Positions 11,775 to 23,940 of a DNA stretch of 64,000 nucleotides are shown one piece after another. Both the position numbers and the translations under genes were made by a program. Source of the stretch: Pseudocercospora fijiensis CIRAD86 (Eukaryota; Ascomycota; Dothideomycetes; Mycosphaerellales; Mycosphaerellaceae); NCBI RefSeq assembly GCF_000340215.1, contig NW_006921532.1, positions 4,601,126-4,665,125 of the forward strand, in the 5' to 3' direction. Numbering within the stretch: the first letter of the stretch is position 1; each line of letters begins with the position of its first letter. Under the pieces are notes generated by a model. It did no database searches and was not told the DNA's origin. It saw only the letters and a program-made list of their open reading frames with translations.

Positions 11775-14700
11775 ATGCCCGTCGCAACTCGCCGTTCTCA
11801 AGCTGCGGGCGTGTCCAGGAAAGTGCCTACGCGTCGCACGAGGAGCGCAAGGACTGCCGCCAGCGATAAGTGGGAAATGGTTCCCAGAGAGGAACCGGAC
11901 GACCACGATGCGAACATAGAGGGAGACATAGACGCAGACACAGACGCAGGCTCACACGAGGCTCCGCGAGCGTCACGCATCTTCGGCGGAGCGAACGGCA
12001 ACCTAGACGACGCGGTGCAACCCTTGCGCGAGATGGCAGATCGTGTGGGCAGCGAGGTTGAGGCTTTCGCAGAGAGACTCGACATGTTCATCGAAAGCCT
12101 TTGCACAGGAACGAGTCAAACTTACGATCTCGTGGTGGAGCTCGTCGGTCAATTCAAGGAAATCGCTCGCGAAGCCGCACTCAAGCTCGAAAGCGACTAT
12201 CGCAGAGAGAGGGCACAGCAGCTGAGGAAGGAGTGGAATGAGCAGAACCCCGACGTCTCCTATAGCCGCAGCCAGAACGATGCGCTTGCCACGAGCACGA
12301 GTCTGAAACTGGGCGGCAGCATGAGCGAGGCGAAGAGAGAGCAGGTTGCGATCCAGCGGCAGTGGCAGCAAGAGGCGGACATCTGGGACCTTTTCCACAT
12401 CATTCTCGACGTGCACCACAACCCTCAGAGATCTTCACAGTTTCGCCAACAAAATCCTTCTACATCGGACGCCGTGCACCGTTACACCACCGAAAAGCAA
12501 CTCTGGGACCGATTTCTACTGACTGACGACTTGGCCCATGAGCGCAGTCTGGTGAAGACATGGCTGGAACAGAGCGCGGAACACCAGGCCAGCGATCTGA
12601 ATGGCATCGTAGAGGAGCTTGAGGCGAAGGCTGGACGGGGCAAGGGACTGTGGCACCATGGGTGGATGCACACGCGAGAGCATATTAAGCATGAAAAGAG
12701 GATGAGGGCGTGGCCAGCCCCTGACGCAGACCCGTTGCCACAACTGCGGAGTACCGACAAGGCGGAATTGCTTGTCACCAGTCTAGATCCTGACGCTGCG
12801 ACTCGCCAGGATAGGGTACTTGAGAAGCCCGATGCGCATTTTGAGCAGGCCATGTGGATTGCCTGTTGGGAAATGCTGAGACGAGGTAAAAGCTGGGAGG
12901 AAGTCAGCCAATGGTGTGAAGAGCGGCACGAAAGCTGGAGAGCGATCGCTCTCGGCAAAGGTTTCGATCAGTCTCAATTACGTTCAAGTGCTACGTTTAG
13001 AAAGATTGCCTACGCTGCTTCAAAATCAAAGGTGTCGAACAGCTACGAAGCAGCAGTGTACGGACTCCTCGGAGGCAACATCCACGCTACGCAGAAGGTA
13101 TGTCGCAGCATGGACGATCACCTACACGCACACTATTCTGCTGCTCTTGTGCGACAATTCGACAAATTCCTCGCTGTCAATCATCCCAATCGAGGGCGAA
13201 ACGATCCTCTCCCGGACGGCACTCTCGAAGACCAAGATCTTGCCATATACGACCTTCTCGCAAGGCTGCGATCGGAGGCTTCCACCAAAGACGAATCCGT
13301 CCAGCCAATGAAGATCATCGAAAGCTACGTGATTGCCAACGACGTGGGCAGTATGATTCATACCCTTGGCTTCGCGCTTTCCTTGACGGATCAGCAATCT
13401 GGTCGACGGGAGAAGATGATTGCACATCTTGAGCCATTCTGGGAGAATGCAAGCCAGAACGAGCCTGAAGAAGCTATTGGCCTCAATCCCCATACACTAC
13501 GTATCGCAGCGCATATGGGCATTCTGCTGGATATCCTTGCGCCACAGGATCTGCAGGGCGATGAGGCCATCGCGAAGATGAACGTGATTGTTGCGTATAT
13601 CCAGACGCTGCGGGCAGCAGGAAAACGTGATCTCATCCCGGTCTACGCTTCAAGGCTCTCCATGGGAGCATATGTTATGGTGATGAGCCACGTCCTCGAA
13701 GATATCACAACACCCAGGGAGCAGGACGAGACGTTGAAATTACTGCGTCAGTACAATCTTGACGTGGTTTTCATCCTGAATGAGCAGCTGGGTTATGTGC
13801 TTGACAAGCTTTTGACGAAGAACTTGAAAGCGGAGAAACCAGTGAACATGTTGAAGCCATCGGACGATGCTAAGCATCCTGGCCAGCACATATCTGAAGA
13901 ATTCCTGGCTGATGAGCATCCGGAAGAAGACTCGAAGGTGATCGCGAGTCTGAAGTGGTTTGACATTGTTGAAGGGCTATGGGAGCGCACATTCTACAGC
14001 CTGAGTCTCGCGCTCAGGAAAGCTCTGAGTAAGTTACATTGCGCAGTGGACCAGAAGTCTTGGACTAATTCGTCACAGTCTCTGGTCGCATCGCCCTTGC
14101 GATAAAGATCATTAACACATACCCATACGAAGACATTGCCGTTCGGAAGTCATATCAGGAGATAGGCAAATCTTACAATCCTATGGATGACGAACAGGCC
14201 CCCTCCGCAGAAGCTGCTTCCCATCATATACGAATGCGCAAGGAATCGCGTTGCTATTATGAGCTTTCACTCCTAGTGCAAGCAATCAAGGCGCTTGGGT
14301 CCTGGCGTACGCAGGAAGCAGAGTACATTGAGAAACACCCTCGTCTTACCGGCGCGAGCCCAGACCTCAAAGCCGCCAAAGAGGCGGTGACGGAAGCAAT
14401 GGATCCTGTACTGAACGGACTGCTTTTGCTCGGCGATAGTTTCGCAGACGCAGACGAAAAGGCGGACGAAAAGGCAGACTGCGCTCAAATCCGTCAGTGG
14501 TACGTTCCGGAGCTGGTCATTGCTTACAACACTGTGCTTCATTCTGCCGGATATCTTATCAGCAGAGACAATTTGATTGATTCGATGGATTTGAGCGTTA
14601 CGGTCGCCGACGAGAAGAATCTGCTTTCAGAGGTCTGTGTTCAAGCGGGTAGAATGCGAGAGCTCGTTGCATCGTTTGCTTCGACAAGCAAAGCTATGTT

Positions 14701-14830
14701 GGTCCTCAAAGCAGAAGGCAAGAAGTGGACTTCAAGAAAGATGAAAGGTCGTGAAGGGAAGGACCTTGGCATCTGGGAGATTGGCTCCCAGGTTGCTGTG
14801 AGGCCGAGTCGGACTCTCTCGCTGTCCTAG
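11775..14830 (+). CDS. NUP84: Nuclear pore subunit Nup84/Nup107
   Basis: Scaffold component of the Y-shaped (Nup84/Nup107-160) nuclear pore subcomplex. Two exons (11775-14028 and 14079-14830) with a 50-nt intron (GTAAGT...CACAG) give 1001 aa. The first about 80 residues are charged and low complexity. The rest is almost entirely alpha-helical with no membrane segment, as expected of this solenoid family. Family-like blocks include KQLWDRFLLTDDLAHERSL, MWIACWEMLRRGKSWEEVSQ and, across the splice, ISGRIALAIKIINTYPYEDI. The C-terminal helical part runs to IWEIGSQ. The same frame is open for 64 codons beyond the stop, so the C-terminal exon boundary may be different from the one given. Confidence 0.88.
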
Positions 14831-15449
14831 GAGAACCGAGAGATGGCCGATGCTGGATCGTCGCACATCAGAGGTAACCTGAACATGGACAAAAGCAGGA
14901 ACGTCCGCGCTGCGGAGGAGGATAATGCAGAGGGCATTGAAAAAAGTGGCGACAGTGGCTCGCACTCAGGATCATCGGCTGAAAATAGCGCAGCCGAGTG
15001 GGAAGACACGGCCATGGCTTTGTAGACCTTGACTGAGACAAAGAAGTCGTCCAGCATAGATGGCTACTATAGCCATGAACACCAGCGCTAGATACTATAC
15101 TGTAGCCAGCTTGGCACGCTAACAATGATGATGCCTCAGGTCATGCGGGAGGAAGCCTGGTTGGGAGTACGTCTGCCAAGCACAAGGGTCACAGCTGGCT
15201 TGGCAGACCTCGGCCGGGATCGCGTCGTCAGTGCCGATAGGTTCCAGGTGGCATGTGAAAGCGCAACGACGACGCGTGTTGTATCGTATATGGAGGAGGG
15301 GCTCCCGTGGACTGCAATCTGCTGAATCGCGCCCTCTGTCTCGCCTTCGACATCGCCCCCCAAGCCCTACACACCGTTGCCGCGCAATCCATATGCAGTA
15401 TTCTGGGCGGAAGAGGCAAATGAGGATACTGGGAGCATAGCGCTGAGTT
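14831..15449. other. Region between NUP84 and the patatin-like gene
   Basis: 14831-15025 continues the NUP84 frame after its TAG: 64 acidic, Ser/Glu/Ala-rich codons with an internal ATG at 14843. It may be a chance open frame, a C-terminal exon or a readthrough tail. The rest (15026-15449) has no recognisable gene. Confidence 0.4.
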
Positions 15450-17457
15450 ATGGCTGACGGCCAGGCATGGAGCGGGAGCGAGAGTGGCCTGCTTGTTGCT
15501 GCCATCTTAAGCATGCTGGGCAACCTGTTGAAATGGCCCTTTGTACGAGCTACCCGGCTCGTGTTTGCTTGACCGTTTGCTGACTAGGTTCTAGAGCGTT
15601 TTGGCCTGGTTATTGGAAGAATCGTCTGAATCACGATACCTGCGCCAGCTCAAGTCAGCTACGACTTTCTCAAAGTGGCTTGAAGCGGCCAAAGGCCTTG
15701 ACAAGCAACCCGAAGCTCTGGGGTGGATCCTGAATCCCATCGACAAGCACTACGGCTGGAAGCATGTCAGTGAGCGGCGCAAACTCCTTGGACGTCTTAG
15801 AAATGAGGGTAACTACATTCAAATCGGCGATACCCTTCGACATTCCCTCATGCGACACATGTATAATATCACCAACCTGGCACTCTACAAGCAGACATAC
15901 ATGACCACCAAAGAGGAGATACATCTTTACGTGAACGAGACAGTGGCTGCCATCAGAGCTGTCACCAAATCGCCTCCGGCACTTGCTACCAGAGCTGGGC
16001 GTTTCTCTGCCCAGGATAAGCGGATTCTGCTGAGTGATCTGCAGAAAACCTATGGCAGGACAGCGCTGGTCCTACAAGGGGGGTCCATATTTGGCATTTG
16101 CCACCTGGGCGTTGTGCAGGCACTTGACGAACAGGCTATTTTGCCCAATGTCATTGTCGGCACAGCTACTGGCGCGCTGATGGCGGCACTTGTCGGAAGC
16201 AAGACTGAACAGGAGTTGCCTGACTTTGTCTGCGGCGAGTCCCTAGATCTGAGCGCCTTCGCCAATCGCTCTCGTCAAGCGCAAAGGGAGACGTCAGCGA
16301 AGAGAAAGCTGCCACGATTTCTCTGGCCCATGGAGCGGCTGCGCAAGTGGCTTCAAGTTGTCATGCGTCGTTTGCGAAGACTTGTCCAGGCCGGTTTCGT
16401 TCTTGATCCAGATGCGCTGGCGCAATGTGTACGCGACAATGTGGGCGATATGACGTTTGAGGAAGCATACAAGCGGACCGGCCGGGTCCTCAACATCGTT
16501 GTCTCATCACCTAGTGAAGAAGTTCCAAGCCTCATGAACCATTTGACAGCACCTAGGTATCTTATACGGTCGGCAGCAATGGCATCTCACGACGCAAACG
16601 TTGGCCAGAGCCAGCTCGATGCTCTGCGGCTGTTGTACAAAGATCTGGACGGGAACATTCGAGCCATAGATGCGAAGATACCGCAAGGACGGCAAAGACT
16701 GGACCGGCCGACCTCATCGGCGGAACAAAATAACCCTTTCAGACGTTTGCGGCAGCTTTTCAACGTCGAACATTTTATAATTTCGCAAGCACGTCCTTAC
16801 ATCGCGCCGTTCTCTCGCCCATCCCTTCCGTATCTGCGCGGCAAAAGGCAGGACCGAAGATGGATCCCCCATGTGGTTGGACTGTGGATACGTGCATTGC
16901 TTGTCTCACTGGACTTCCTCAATGTCCTCCCAGAGAGATTACATCGGATTCTCAGCGACGAAACAATTGGCACTGGAAACAATATTACATTGGTGCCTGA
17001 GATAACATTCAGAGATTGGCCTCGGTTGCTCCAGAATCCCAAGCAGGACCTAATCGATACATGGCTACTGAAAGGCGAACGAGCCGTATGGCCTTCGATC
17101 TGCGCTCTAAGGATTCGGATGACCGTCGAGCTTGAGCTGCAAGAATGTTGGGATGAGCTGCGTCAACGACGAACGCCGACTGCTCAAGAGAATGAGGCAA
17201 GGAGTACAGGCAGAGAAGACGCGGCCGGGCAGCCGAACCCAGACCAAAGGAACCGAAACCGCGAAGCCGAGGATCGCCTGCTTAAGGACATGCAACGAGG
17301 CGTTGGTGGGTTTGTGCCAGGCATTACTGGAATGGATCATATCGGGGGTATCAGTACTCGGGAGCATTACAGCGAGATAGATGGCGCAGAAGCGGATGGA
17401 AACGACAGGCATAGAAAGGTGCCGCGACTAATCCTCAATGATTCGGCGGTCAAATAG
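15450..17457 (+). CDS. Patatin-like phospholipase/lipase homologue with degenerate active site
   Basis: Related to the Tgl3/Tgl4/Tgl5-SDP1 triacylglycerol lipase branch of patatins. The modelled exons 15450-15542 and 15595-17457, with a 52-nt intron, give 651 aa; the first exon adds a hydrophobic N-terminus (LLVAAILSMLGNLLKWPF). Residues about 35-160 match the domain preceding the patatin fold. The oxyanion-loop motif is kept (GGSIFGICHLG, Gly193-Gly194), but GTSAG is GTATG, with Ala222 at the nucleophile position. The usual segment with the catalytic Asp-Gly motif (WVDGS-type) is missing before the conserved RRLRQLFNVEHFIISQARPY block. Thus both halves of the Ser-Asp dyad are absent while the frame is intact over 1.9 kb. 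This suggests a non-catalytic paralogue. The first exon is less certain than the rest. Confidence 0.82.
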
Positions 17458-18161
17458 TCGGGATTGACGAGCGCAGCCTTATATTCATGGCATTTATTGT
17501 CTCACGCATAACGATAGGCGTGGCTCGCATGATTCTGCGTGGACACAGGATCAGGGTTCTTAATAATGGAAGTATCGCGAGACCAGCGGTCACGCTTTGA
17601 TATTCAGTGTTGTACATATGGGCCAAGTATGGCCTCAACACATCCAGGGAAGGTCTGTCAGTAGCAACATACAAGTTTCTGGTATCACATGAAGTCTATA
17701 TCTCTACCGAGTGGATGATTGATGGACCAGCAGACGTCACATCGTTTACCGAGCTGTCTCACCCAGGTCGTACCGCTATCTCGCCTTTGATGACCCGTCC
17801 ATACAAGCCAACACCTTTTCCAGCCACCATCGGGGCCCATCGCTGCCTGAAGTGAAAAGTCGCTCAGATGGCTTGCTTGGAAAATGCCGTCACGGAAAAT
17901 GTTGCACATCAAGCCCAAGCCAAGGCGGCGTCCGGAACGCCTCGAAAACGCCATGCAGAATGCCAAATGGCATGTCCTCTTCTGCGTGCATTGAAGTGCA
18001 GTATGTGCTGCATTGTCATGGTATGCAAAACTCGCTTGAACGTATCCAGAAGTAGTGTTCATCAGAATCAATAGATCGCGGGCGTCGGAAGCTAGAAGCA
18101 AGTCCAGTCGATTTCATAAGTGGGCTGGCGGTTTGACTCCCAGCTCTGCTCAATTCCAGGC
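17458..18161. other. Convergent intergenic region
   Basis: Lies between the 3' ends of the patatin-like and mannosyltransferase genes. Short open frames on both strands have no recognisable domain. Confidence 0.4.
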
Positions 18162-19837
18162 TCATTGCTTCTTTTTCTCCGCCTCTTGCTTCCCTTTCTG
18201 CTGTTGCTCCATACCCGCTTGATTTCGTTTCGACTTCTCTTTCTTCTTCCTTTCGTTCCATGACTCGCTGATGAAGTCTTTGAACTTCTCCCATGGATTT
18301 CGATTGAGCCTGTTGCTCAATTGCCGGAAATTGTACATCTCTCCCCAGCAGTCTCTACCCCACTCGCATCCTGCCATGTTGACCAAGAAATCGCGCTCTT
18401 CTTTCTGGTAGTGTATACCTTGAATGCCGCATTCTTTCATGTCGTCGCCAACCTTGAGCGATTTGCAGCCTCCAGGGGGAAGACCTCGATCATCGCCACA
18501 AGCGCCATTTGGAAAAGCGTTGACCTTTCGCTGCGGTACGAAGGCAACGTGAGGTCGAATCCACGGCTGATTGGTGTAGATGTACTCCAGCGCATCCTGT
18601 TCTTTGTGTTCCCATTCCATATGCCTCTGCTCATAAAACACCGGATCCCACCATATGTCCAATATTCTGTCAGTCCAGTGACTTCTTTTGACGAAGAACG
18701 AGCCCAAGTTGAAACCACCGCAATCTTGCGGTACGATCAAGTTGATGCTCTCTGGCTTGCCATCTCCAACGGGCGACAGACTTTCCGCGTCCAAGTAGTT
18801 AACAAACTGCGGAGCATTTGGGTTATCCGATGTCCCATTCGGCGGATGTTTGATCTTCAAAGGATTGTACACGTTGATGTCCCGGTACGTGTTTTTGTTG
18901 AGGTCGTTGAAGATATGCGACTGGAGAGAATAGTTAGGTTCCATTATGAAGGTGTTGAGGTCCAGCCACCAAAACCTGTAGTTGCCATGTGTCAGTTTTA
19001 GTCAACGTTGCGAGATGCCATGATGCAGCGTACCATTCGGCATCCGGAAACTTCTTCATGGCATTCCGAATGATGTCCACTTTCTCCCAACTCTCTCGCC
19101 ATTCGTGTGCATACCGTTTCTTGGTGCTCATGTCCACAATGTGGAGATTGTAGCCCCATTGCGCTGCGTACTTCTTCTTGTTTTTCACACTGTCTCTTTC
19201 TATCGCCCATTCTCTTGCACCTTTCCACTCCATCACGCCTCCGCCTTGATTCGCGCCTAGAATGATGACGAATTTCGCGCCACCACCCAGCCATGATGTT
19301 CGTCGGTACTGATATACGAGTGCTGGAGCGCAAGATTAGCTGAGACGACGTTCCACGGCCGTTGACAAGGTACCCACAGTTTTTGAAGAAAAATAACGCG
19401 AATGTCAGAATCAATATCACCAGCGCGTACCACTTTCGTTTCCGTGACAGTATCAACCCCATCCTCCTGACCATCTCAGCGAGCAGTTCAGTCCACTGCA
19501 TCTTCTGAACCGGTAATCGTCCGCGGCCCAGCTTCTCTTTCTCTGCAAATCTACCATCCTGTCCGCCGTATGCATATGGTAAGCTCATGCTCAGTTTCCG
19601 TTTGAACCTCCCAAAGAAGCCTTGATTTGTGCTTTGATAGCTTGGGTACCCGCTGATTCTCGCGGAGCGCTGCTTTGCGCTGGCCCATGTGACATCGTGG
19701 CCGCCATTCATGCCGCTGCTCGCACTTGGCGAGGCTCCACGTAGGCGTTTGCCGTTGATTTCGCCATCAGGAGTGGTCAAGCCTGGCGACGACCAGCCGC
19801 CGTCGCGCCTCGGAGACGGGCTGCGGTCGAGCGACAT
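18162..19837 (-). CDS. GT34 family mannosyltransferase (Mnn10/Mnn11 type)
   Basis: Golgi type II membrane enzyme of glycosyltransferase family 34; yeast Mnn10 and Mnn11 extend the alpha-1,6-mannan backbone of N-glycans. Three exons (19837-19378, 19322-19034, 18975-18162) with introns of 55 and 58 nt give 520 aa. The ATG at 19837 opens MSLDRSPSPRRDGGWSSPGL; the frame continues upstream only to an in-frame stop, without an ATG. The membrane anchor is at about residues 134-150 (WYALVILILTFALFFF). The luminal domain carries VMEWKGAREWAIERDSVKNK, WRESWEKVD and the metal/donor-site region FWWLDLNTFIMEP (Asp255). The C-terminal 40 residues are highly charged (Lys/Glu/Gln). Whether it is the Mnn10 or the Mnn11 orthologue cannot be settled by eye. 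Confidence 0.92.
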
Positions 19838-21609
19838 GTGCTGGCGGTGCTGGTCGCGCTCGTCGTCCTCGTCGAAAGATGTGGTGCCCAGCGTGAGCGA
19901 GGCGTGACGCGTGGGCGACGTCGATGCTCGCAGGCCAAAGGGAGCTCCACTCCCAGCCGTCAGCCTGGTTGAGGCAGAGGTTCCAGTGACTCCACTGTTT
20001 ACTGCAGTTACCGGAACATGGGCCTGGGGTTGGGCATGGGCATTGAGATGGCTCGCAGTATGGAGATTGCTGCCGCCGCGAGAGGGCCGACGACGGTGGT
20101 TCGAGCCGGCGGCGGTGGAGGCAGCCTCAGCTCCACTGGCGGGCGATGAGTAGGCCACCTTTGCGATTGCTGGTCGCGCTCTCTACGATGCTCACGCCGC
20201 CCTCACCCTCACCGCAGCGGTGAGCGCTCCGAGATTTGCGTGCAAGGGAGTGCGGCGGCGAAAGCGGGAGTGTCGAGTCGAGTCGGCTGCAGGAGCGTGG
20301 AGGAGCAGTACTATGTGGCTAAGCCTTCGCGTATGCAAGTCGACACGGATATGTCGTGATTAGTCGATGCTGATTGCGATCCTGCAGTCGTCGTGGCGCG
20401 CACTCATCGGGTGCGGGTGGATGGAGAGGTGTCAATCAAATGGCATGGCACAGAGCACGTGTGTCTCAGGCGCGAAGAAAGGGATGCCACCGCAGCTAGA
20501 ATACAGTACGCTACGCCCAGAAGTCTAAACTGCTGAACTGCTGAAGACTAGTGATGCCAGGAGTCGATTCTGTAAATTATTGTAATCTGTATCTCCCACA
20601 GTCCCACCACCGACACTTGTCACTAACACACCGCACAGCCACAGCATCTGCCTCATTACGACGCCGCAGTGAGCCTGCATCCCGCCCATCTCCACCTTCA
20701 CCCGCTATCCCTCCAACGCCACTATGCATTTTTTTTCTCCCGCTTGCCCGCCTGCTGTGATCGTCCTTCCAGGCAATCCTGCCGTCCTGCACCCTGGCTG
20801 GGTCTGCTTTGAGTTTCGCTTCCCATAAGGCTCGACCTTGAAATGCATCTACAGGTGCCAAGTCGAACCATCTAATCTCAGCTTCCGTGCATCACTTTGT
20901 AACATCACGCCATTCTTCGTCTTCTCTGTGGCTAACCTGATGCTAACGCCGCCGACAGTCAGAGACTAATTGGGGGCCAACGGGCAGCAGTTGGACGGGA
21001 ATCGAGCCTGAGTGTTGATTGGCAACAATTTATGCCACACTTTTCAGGACACTTTTCTAGAGTGGAACAATTGTTGCTCTAGCATGACACAGGTTGTCGA
21101 AATATACAGAGACCGCAAACCTGGCGCCAGGGTGCCGTTTCTGTATATTCGTCGTCTCCCTGAAATCCTACGGAAAAGTCTCTCTGGTTACATTCAAGTA
21201 TTGCTTTTGCAGCCAACTTCCTACTGTATCTGCCTTGCACACAGGCATCTCACAACCATGCATTGCAGCGTCTGCCGATCCTTCCTGAAGTATATGACAA
21301 CGACCGCGTGCAATCGCTGAATGAATCGTCTTGATGCATTGCCGGGTTCCAACGGGATGAGTACTATGCGCAAGAGCAGTGTGGAGTCGCATTACCTTGG
21401 AACGAAAGCATGTGGCGATGCTTTCCCAATCTCGATTTCATCATGAGTGTTCATATCGCTGGACGTATAGAAGCGACGGCTGCACAGCATACTCTCGCTA
21501 TATTCTTGCGCCAACCTCGCGAAACTGCATGTACCAATGATAGTGCAACGATTGGTCGTTCACATGATCTGTTGAAAATGGTATCAACTGCTGGATGAAA
21601 AAATGCCGC
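19838..21609. other. Mannosyltransferase upstream region and intergenic sequence
   Basis: 19838-20158 is an in-frame Ala/Ser-rich extension of the mannosyltransferase frame without an ATG, probably leader. From 20160 to 21609 I recognise no gene; open frames there look random. A C-rich pyrimidine tract lies at about 20680-20760. Confidence 0.4.
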
Positions 21610-22525
21610 TCAAGCTGCTTGCGCGGCCTTCTTGACCTGATAATCACTCATGAAGTCCGGATTGTTTTCAAACTCCTCCTTGAGCTAAAGGTTGGTCAGC
21701 GCGGTTCTTTCCAGTGGTTTAGGCAGTGCGACTTACAATGTCCAATCCGCCTACAAGCTCGCCATCCATGTACACTTGTGGGAACGTCGGCCAGTCGGAG
21801 AACTCCTTCAGGCCTTGCCGCACCTCATCATCGGCTAGAATGTTGAAGAATCCATACCGTACCCCTTTCTCCCGAAGGATCGCGACAGTCTGCCTGGAGA
21901 AGCCACATTGAGGGGCACTCGGTGTGCCTTTCATGAACAGCATCACTGGAGCGGCCTTGACCAGCTCAGCGAGTCTCTTGTTGAGCTCTTCTTTGCTTGG
22001 TGCCCCATTCAGCTGTCCGTCGCTGGAGTGCGGCGCAGATTGCTGTTCGCCAGGTCCATGCTTGTATTGAGACATATTGCCACTTGAAACCCCGCCCATA
22101 GTTGCATCGTTGTGTGTCTGCGGTGTTACATTCTGCTTGGGCGGAAGGGAGGCGCCCGGCTTGCCATCTTCACCAGCGTGCCGCTCCACCGCACTCCGAA
22201 CCTTCGCAGCATCCGTGCCTGTCACGCTCTCGAGAACCTGACCATTCTTCTGAAGAACAACAAAAGGAACTTGTGTGACATCATAGCGCTCAGATACATC
22301 CGCAACTTCTTCCGCATCCAGAGACAGGAAGGCTATTCGTGGCGGAGTAGTATGCTCGTATGTACTGGCGAGAGTGGTGAGGATAGTGGACATCTGTTTG
22401 CATGGCTCGGCCCAAGGAGCATGGAAGTAGATGACTGTCAGGCATTCTGCTGGAATTTGTTGGATTGTCGTGTTGAAGTCGGCTTCTGTAGCGATCGGAT
22501 GCAATTGAGCAGGACTGGAGGCCAT
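21610..22525 (-). CDS. GRX4: Monothiol glutaredoxin (Grx3/Grx4 type)
   Basis: Two exons (22525-21737 and 21684-21610, intron 52 nt) give 287 aa. Residues 1-110 form a thioredoxin-like domain with WAEPC (Trp38-Cys42), the Grx3/4 variant of the thioredoxin site. A Gln/Ser/Gly-rich linker follows. The glutaredoxin domain has the monothiol active site CGFS (Cys207), then WPTFPQVYMDGELVGGLDI, which binds glutathione. The last exon encodes a 24-residue helix (LKEEFENNPDF...). Cytosolic or nuclear proteins of this kind bind a bridging [2Fe-2S] cluster and regulate iron homeostasis, in fungi partly through iron-responsive transcription factors. Gene symbol by similarity to the yeast pair; orthology to Grx3 versus Grx4 is not meaningful here. 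Confidence 0.95.
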
Positions 22526-22885
22526 GTTGGCGGTGGGTGATGTTCTCTTGATTTAACGCTGTGTGTAAGAGGTGGGTCTGGGCGGTCGCGGTGTGGCAAG
22601 GAGTTGTGGAATCAGAAGCGTCGCAACTGATTAGTATCATGGATAGAGTCGGAATCGGCATCGGAAAAAGGTTTCTTATCGATATCGGCAGGACGGTTTA
22701 CTTAGCTAAACCTTGCACCTACGAGGCTTCTGAACTTCTGAAGTTCGCTCAGAAATATTTCCAGCTTGGGCCCCATATCAAACTATAGCAACATTGTGCC
22801 CTGCGCACATCAGGAACGGAACCCGCCCACCCTCACAGCGATATAAACACACACACTCGCGAAATCGAACCATCTCTGGATCGTC
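22526..22885. promoter_or_regulatory. Divergent promoter between glutaredoxin and RPF2
   Basis: A 360-bp region serves two genes that start on opposite strands. GATATAAACAC near 22839 is a possible TATA-like element for RPF2. No other clear site was recognised. Confidence 0.4.
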
Positions 22886-23940
22886 ATGGCGCTCCCTATA
22901 CGCGAGATCAAACCCAAAAATGCTCGCACAAAGCGCTACCTCGACAACAAGGCGCCACAAATAGTCGAGAATCCCAAGACCACGCTTTTTCTGCGCTACA
23001 CGACCGTCTCCGAAGTTCTTTCGCTCGTGATGAAAGATCTACACTCGATAAAGCGTCCCCTCTGCGTCAAGTTCGACAAGAAGAACAGCATACACCCCTT
23101 TGAAGATCCCAGCAGTCTCGAATTCTTCGCCGACAAGAACGATGCGTCACTCATGGTGTATGCCTCTCACAGTAAGAAGCGACCGCATGCGTTGACACTA
23201 GTGAGAATGTTCGACTTCAAGGTGTTGAACATGATGGAATTGCTTGTGGATCCAGATACATTCCGTTCGCTGTCGCAGTTCAAAAATGCAAAAGCTGCTG
23301 TCGGCCTGAAGCCTCTACTTTCATTTTCAGGGAGTGCTTTCGAGTCGCCGATCCCCAACGAATTTACCTTGGCCAAGAGCATGCTGCTAGATCTGTTCAG
23401 AGGCCCGGATGCAGGCAATGTGGATGTCGAGGGCTTGCAATACATGATCCATTTCAGTGTAGATGAGGAAGAGAAGGACGGTGTCAAACCGCAGATTCAC
23501 ATGCGATGTTACTTGATACGGACTAAGAAGGGTGGCGAGAAGCTGCCTAAGGTCCACCTGGAGGAGATGGGTCCTAGAATCGATTTCCGCGTCGGGCGTG
23601 TGCACGAATCGGATCCAGAGATGATGAAGGAGGCCATGCGGAGGCCGAAGACGACAGAGGTGAGCATATTTCATTCAATATTCCGTGATGTAGTCATTAT
23701 ACTGACACTTGACTTCAGGCCAAGCACAAAAAGAACATTGAGACCGACACAATTGGCGACAAGGTTGGGCGCATTCACATGGGTCGTCAAGATCTCTCTC
23801 AACTTCAAACGAGGAAGATGAAAGGTCTTAAGCGAAGTCGCGATGTCGTCGACGAAGGTGGTGATGATGCAATGCTGAGCGACGATGGCGAGGACGGCGG
23901 TGTGCAATTCGATGACAAACGACCAAGGATCTCAGCGTAG
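22886..23940 (+). CDS. RPF2: Ribosome production factor 2 (Brix domain)
   Basis: Assembly factor for the large ribosomal subunit; with Rrs1 it brings the 5S RNP into pre-60S particles in the nucleolus. Exons 22886-23659 and 23719-23940 around a 59-nt intron (GTGAGC...TTCAG) give 331 aa. The N-terminus (IREIKPKNARTKRYLDNKAP) is typical of the family. The Brix domain spans about residues 30-235 (TVSEVLSLVMKDLHSIKRP, DPSSLEFFADKNDASL, LEEMGPRIDFRVGR). The last about 60 residues are basic, then acidic, ending DDKRPRISA, as in other fungal Rpf2 proteins. Confidence 0.95.

Noticed and set aside
18162..18975. Loss of the DxD metal motif in the GT34 enzyme
   Set aside because: LDLNT differs from a strict DxD, but as far as I recall this variant is usual in this fungal subfamily, so I do not claim inactivation.
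19838..20158. N-terminal extension of the mannosyltransferase frame
   Set aside because: No ATG before an upstream in-frame stop; fungal homologues start at the MSLDRSPSP-type sequence.
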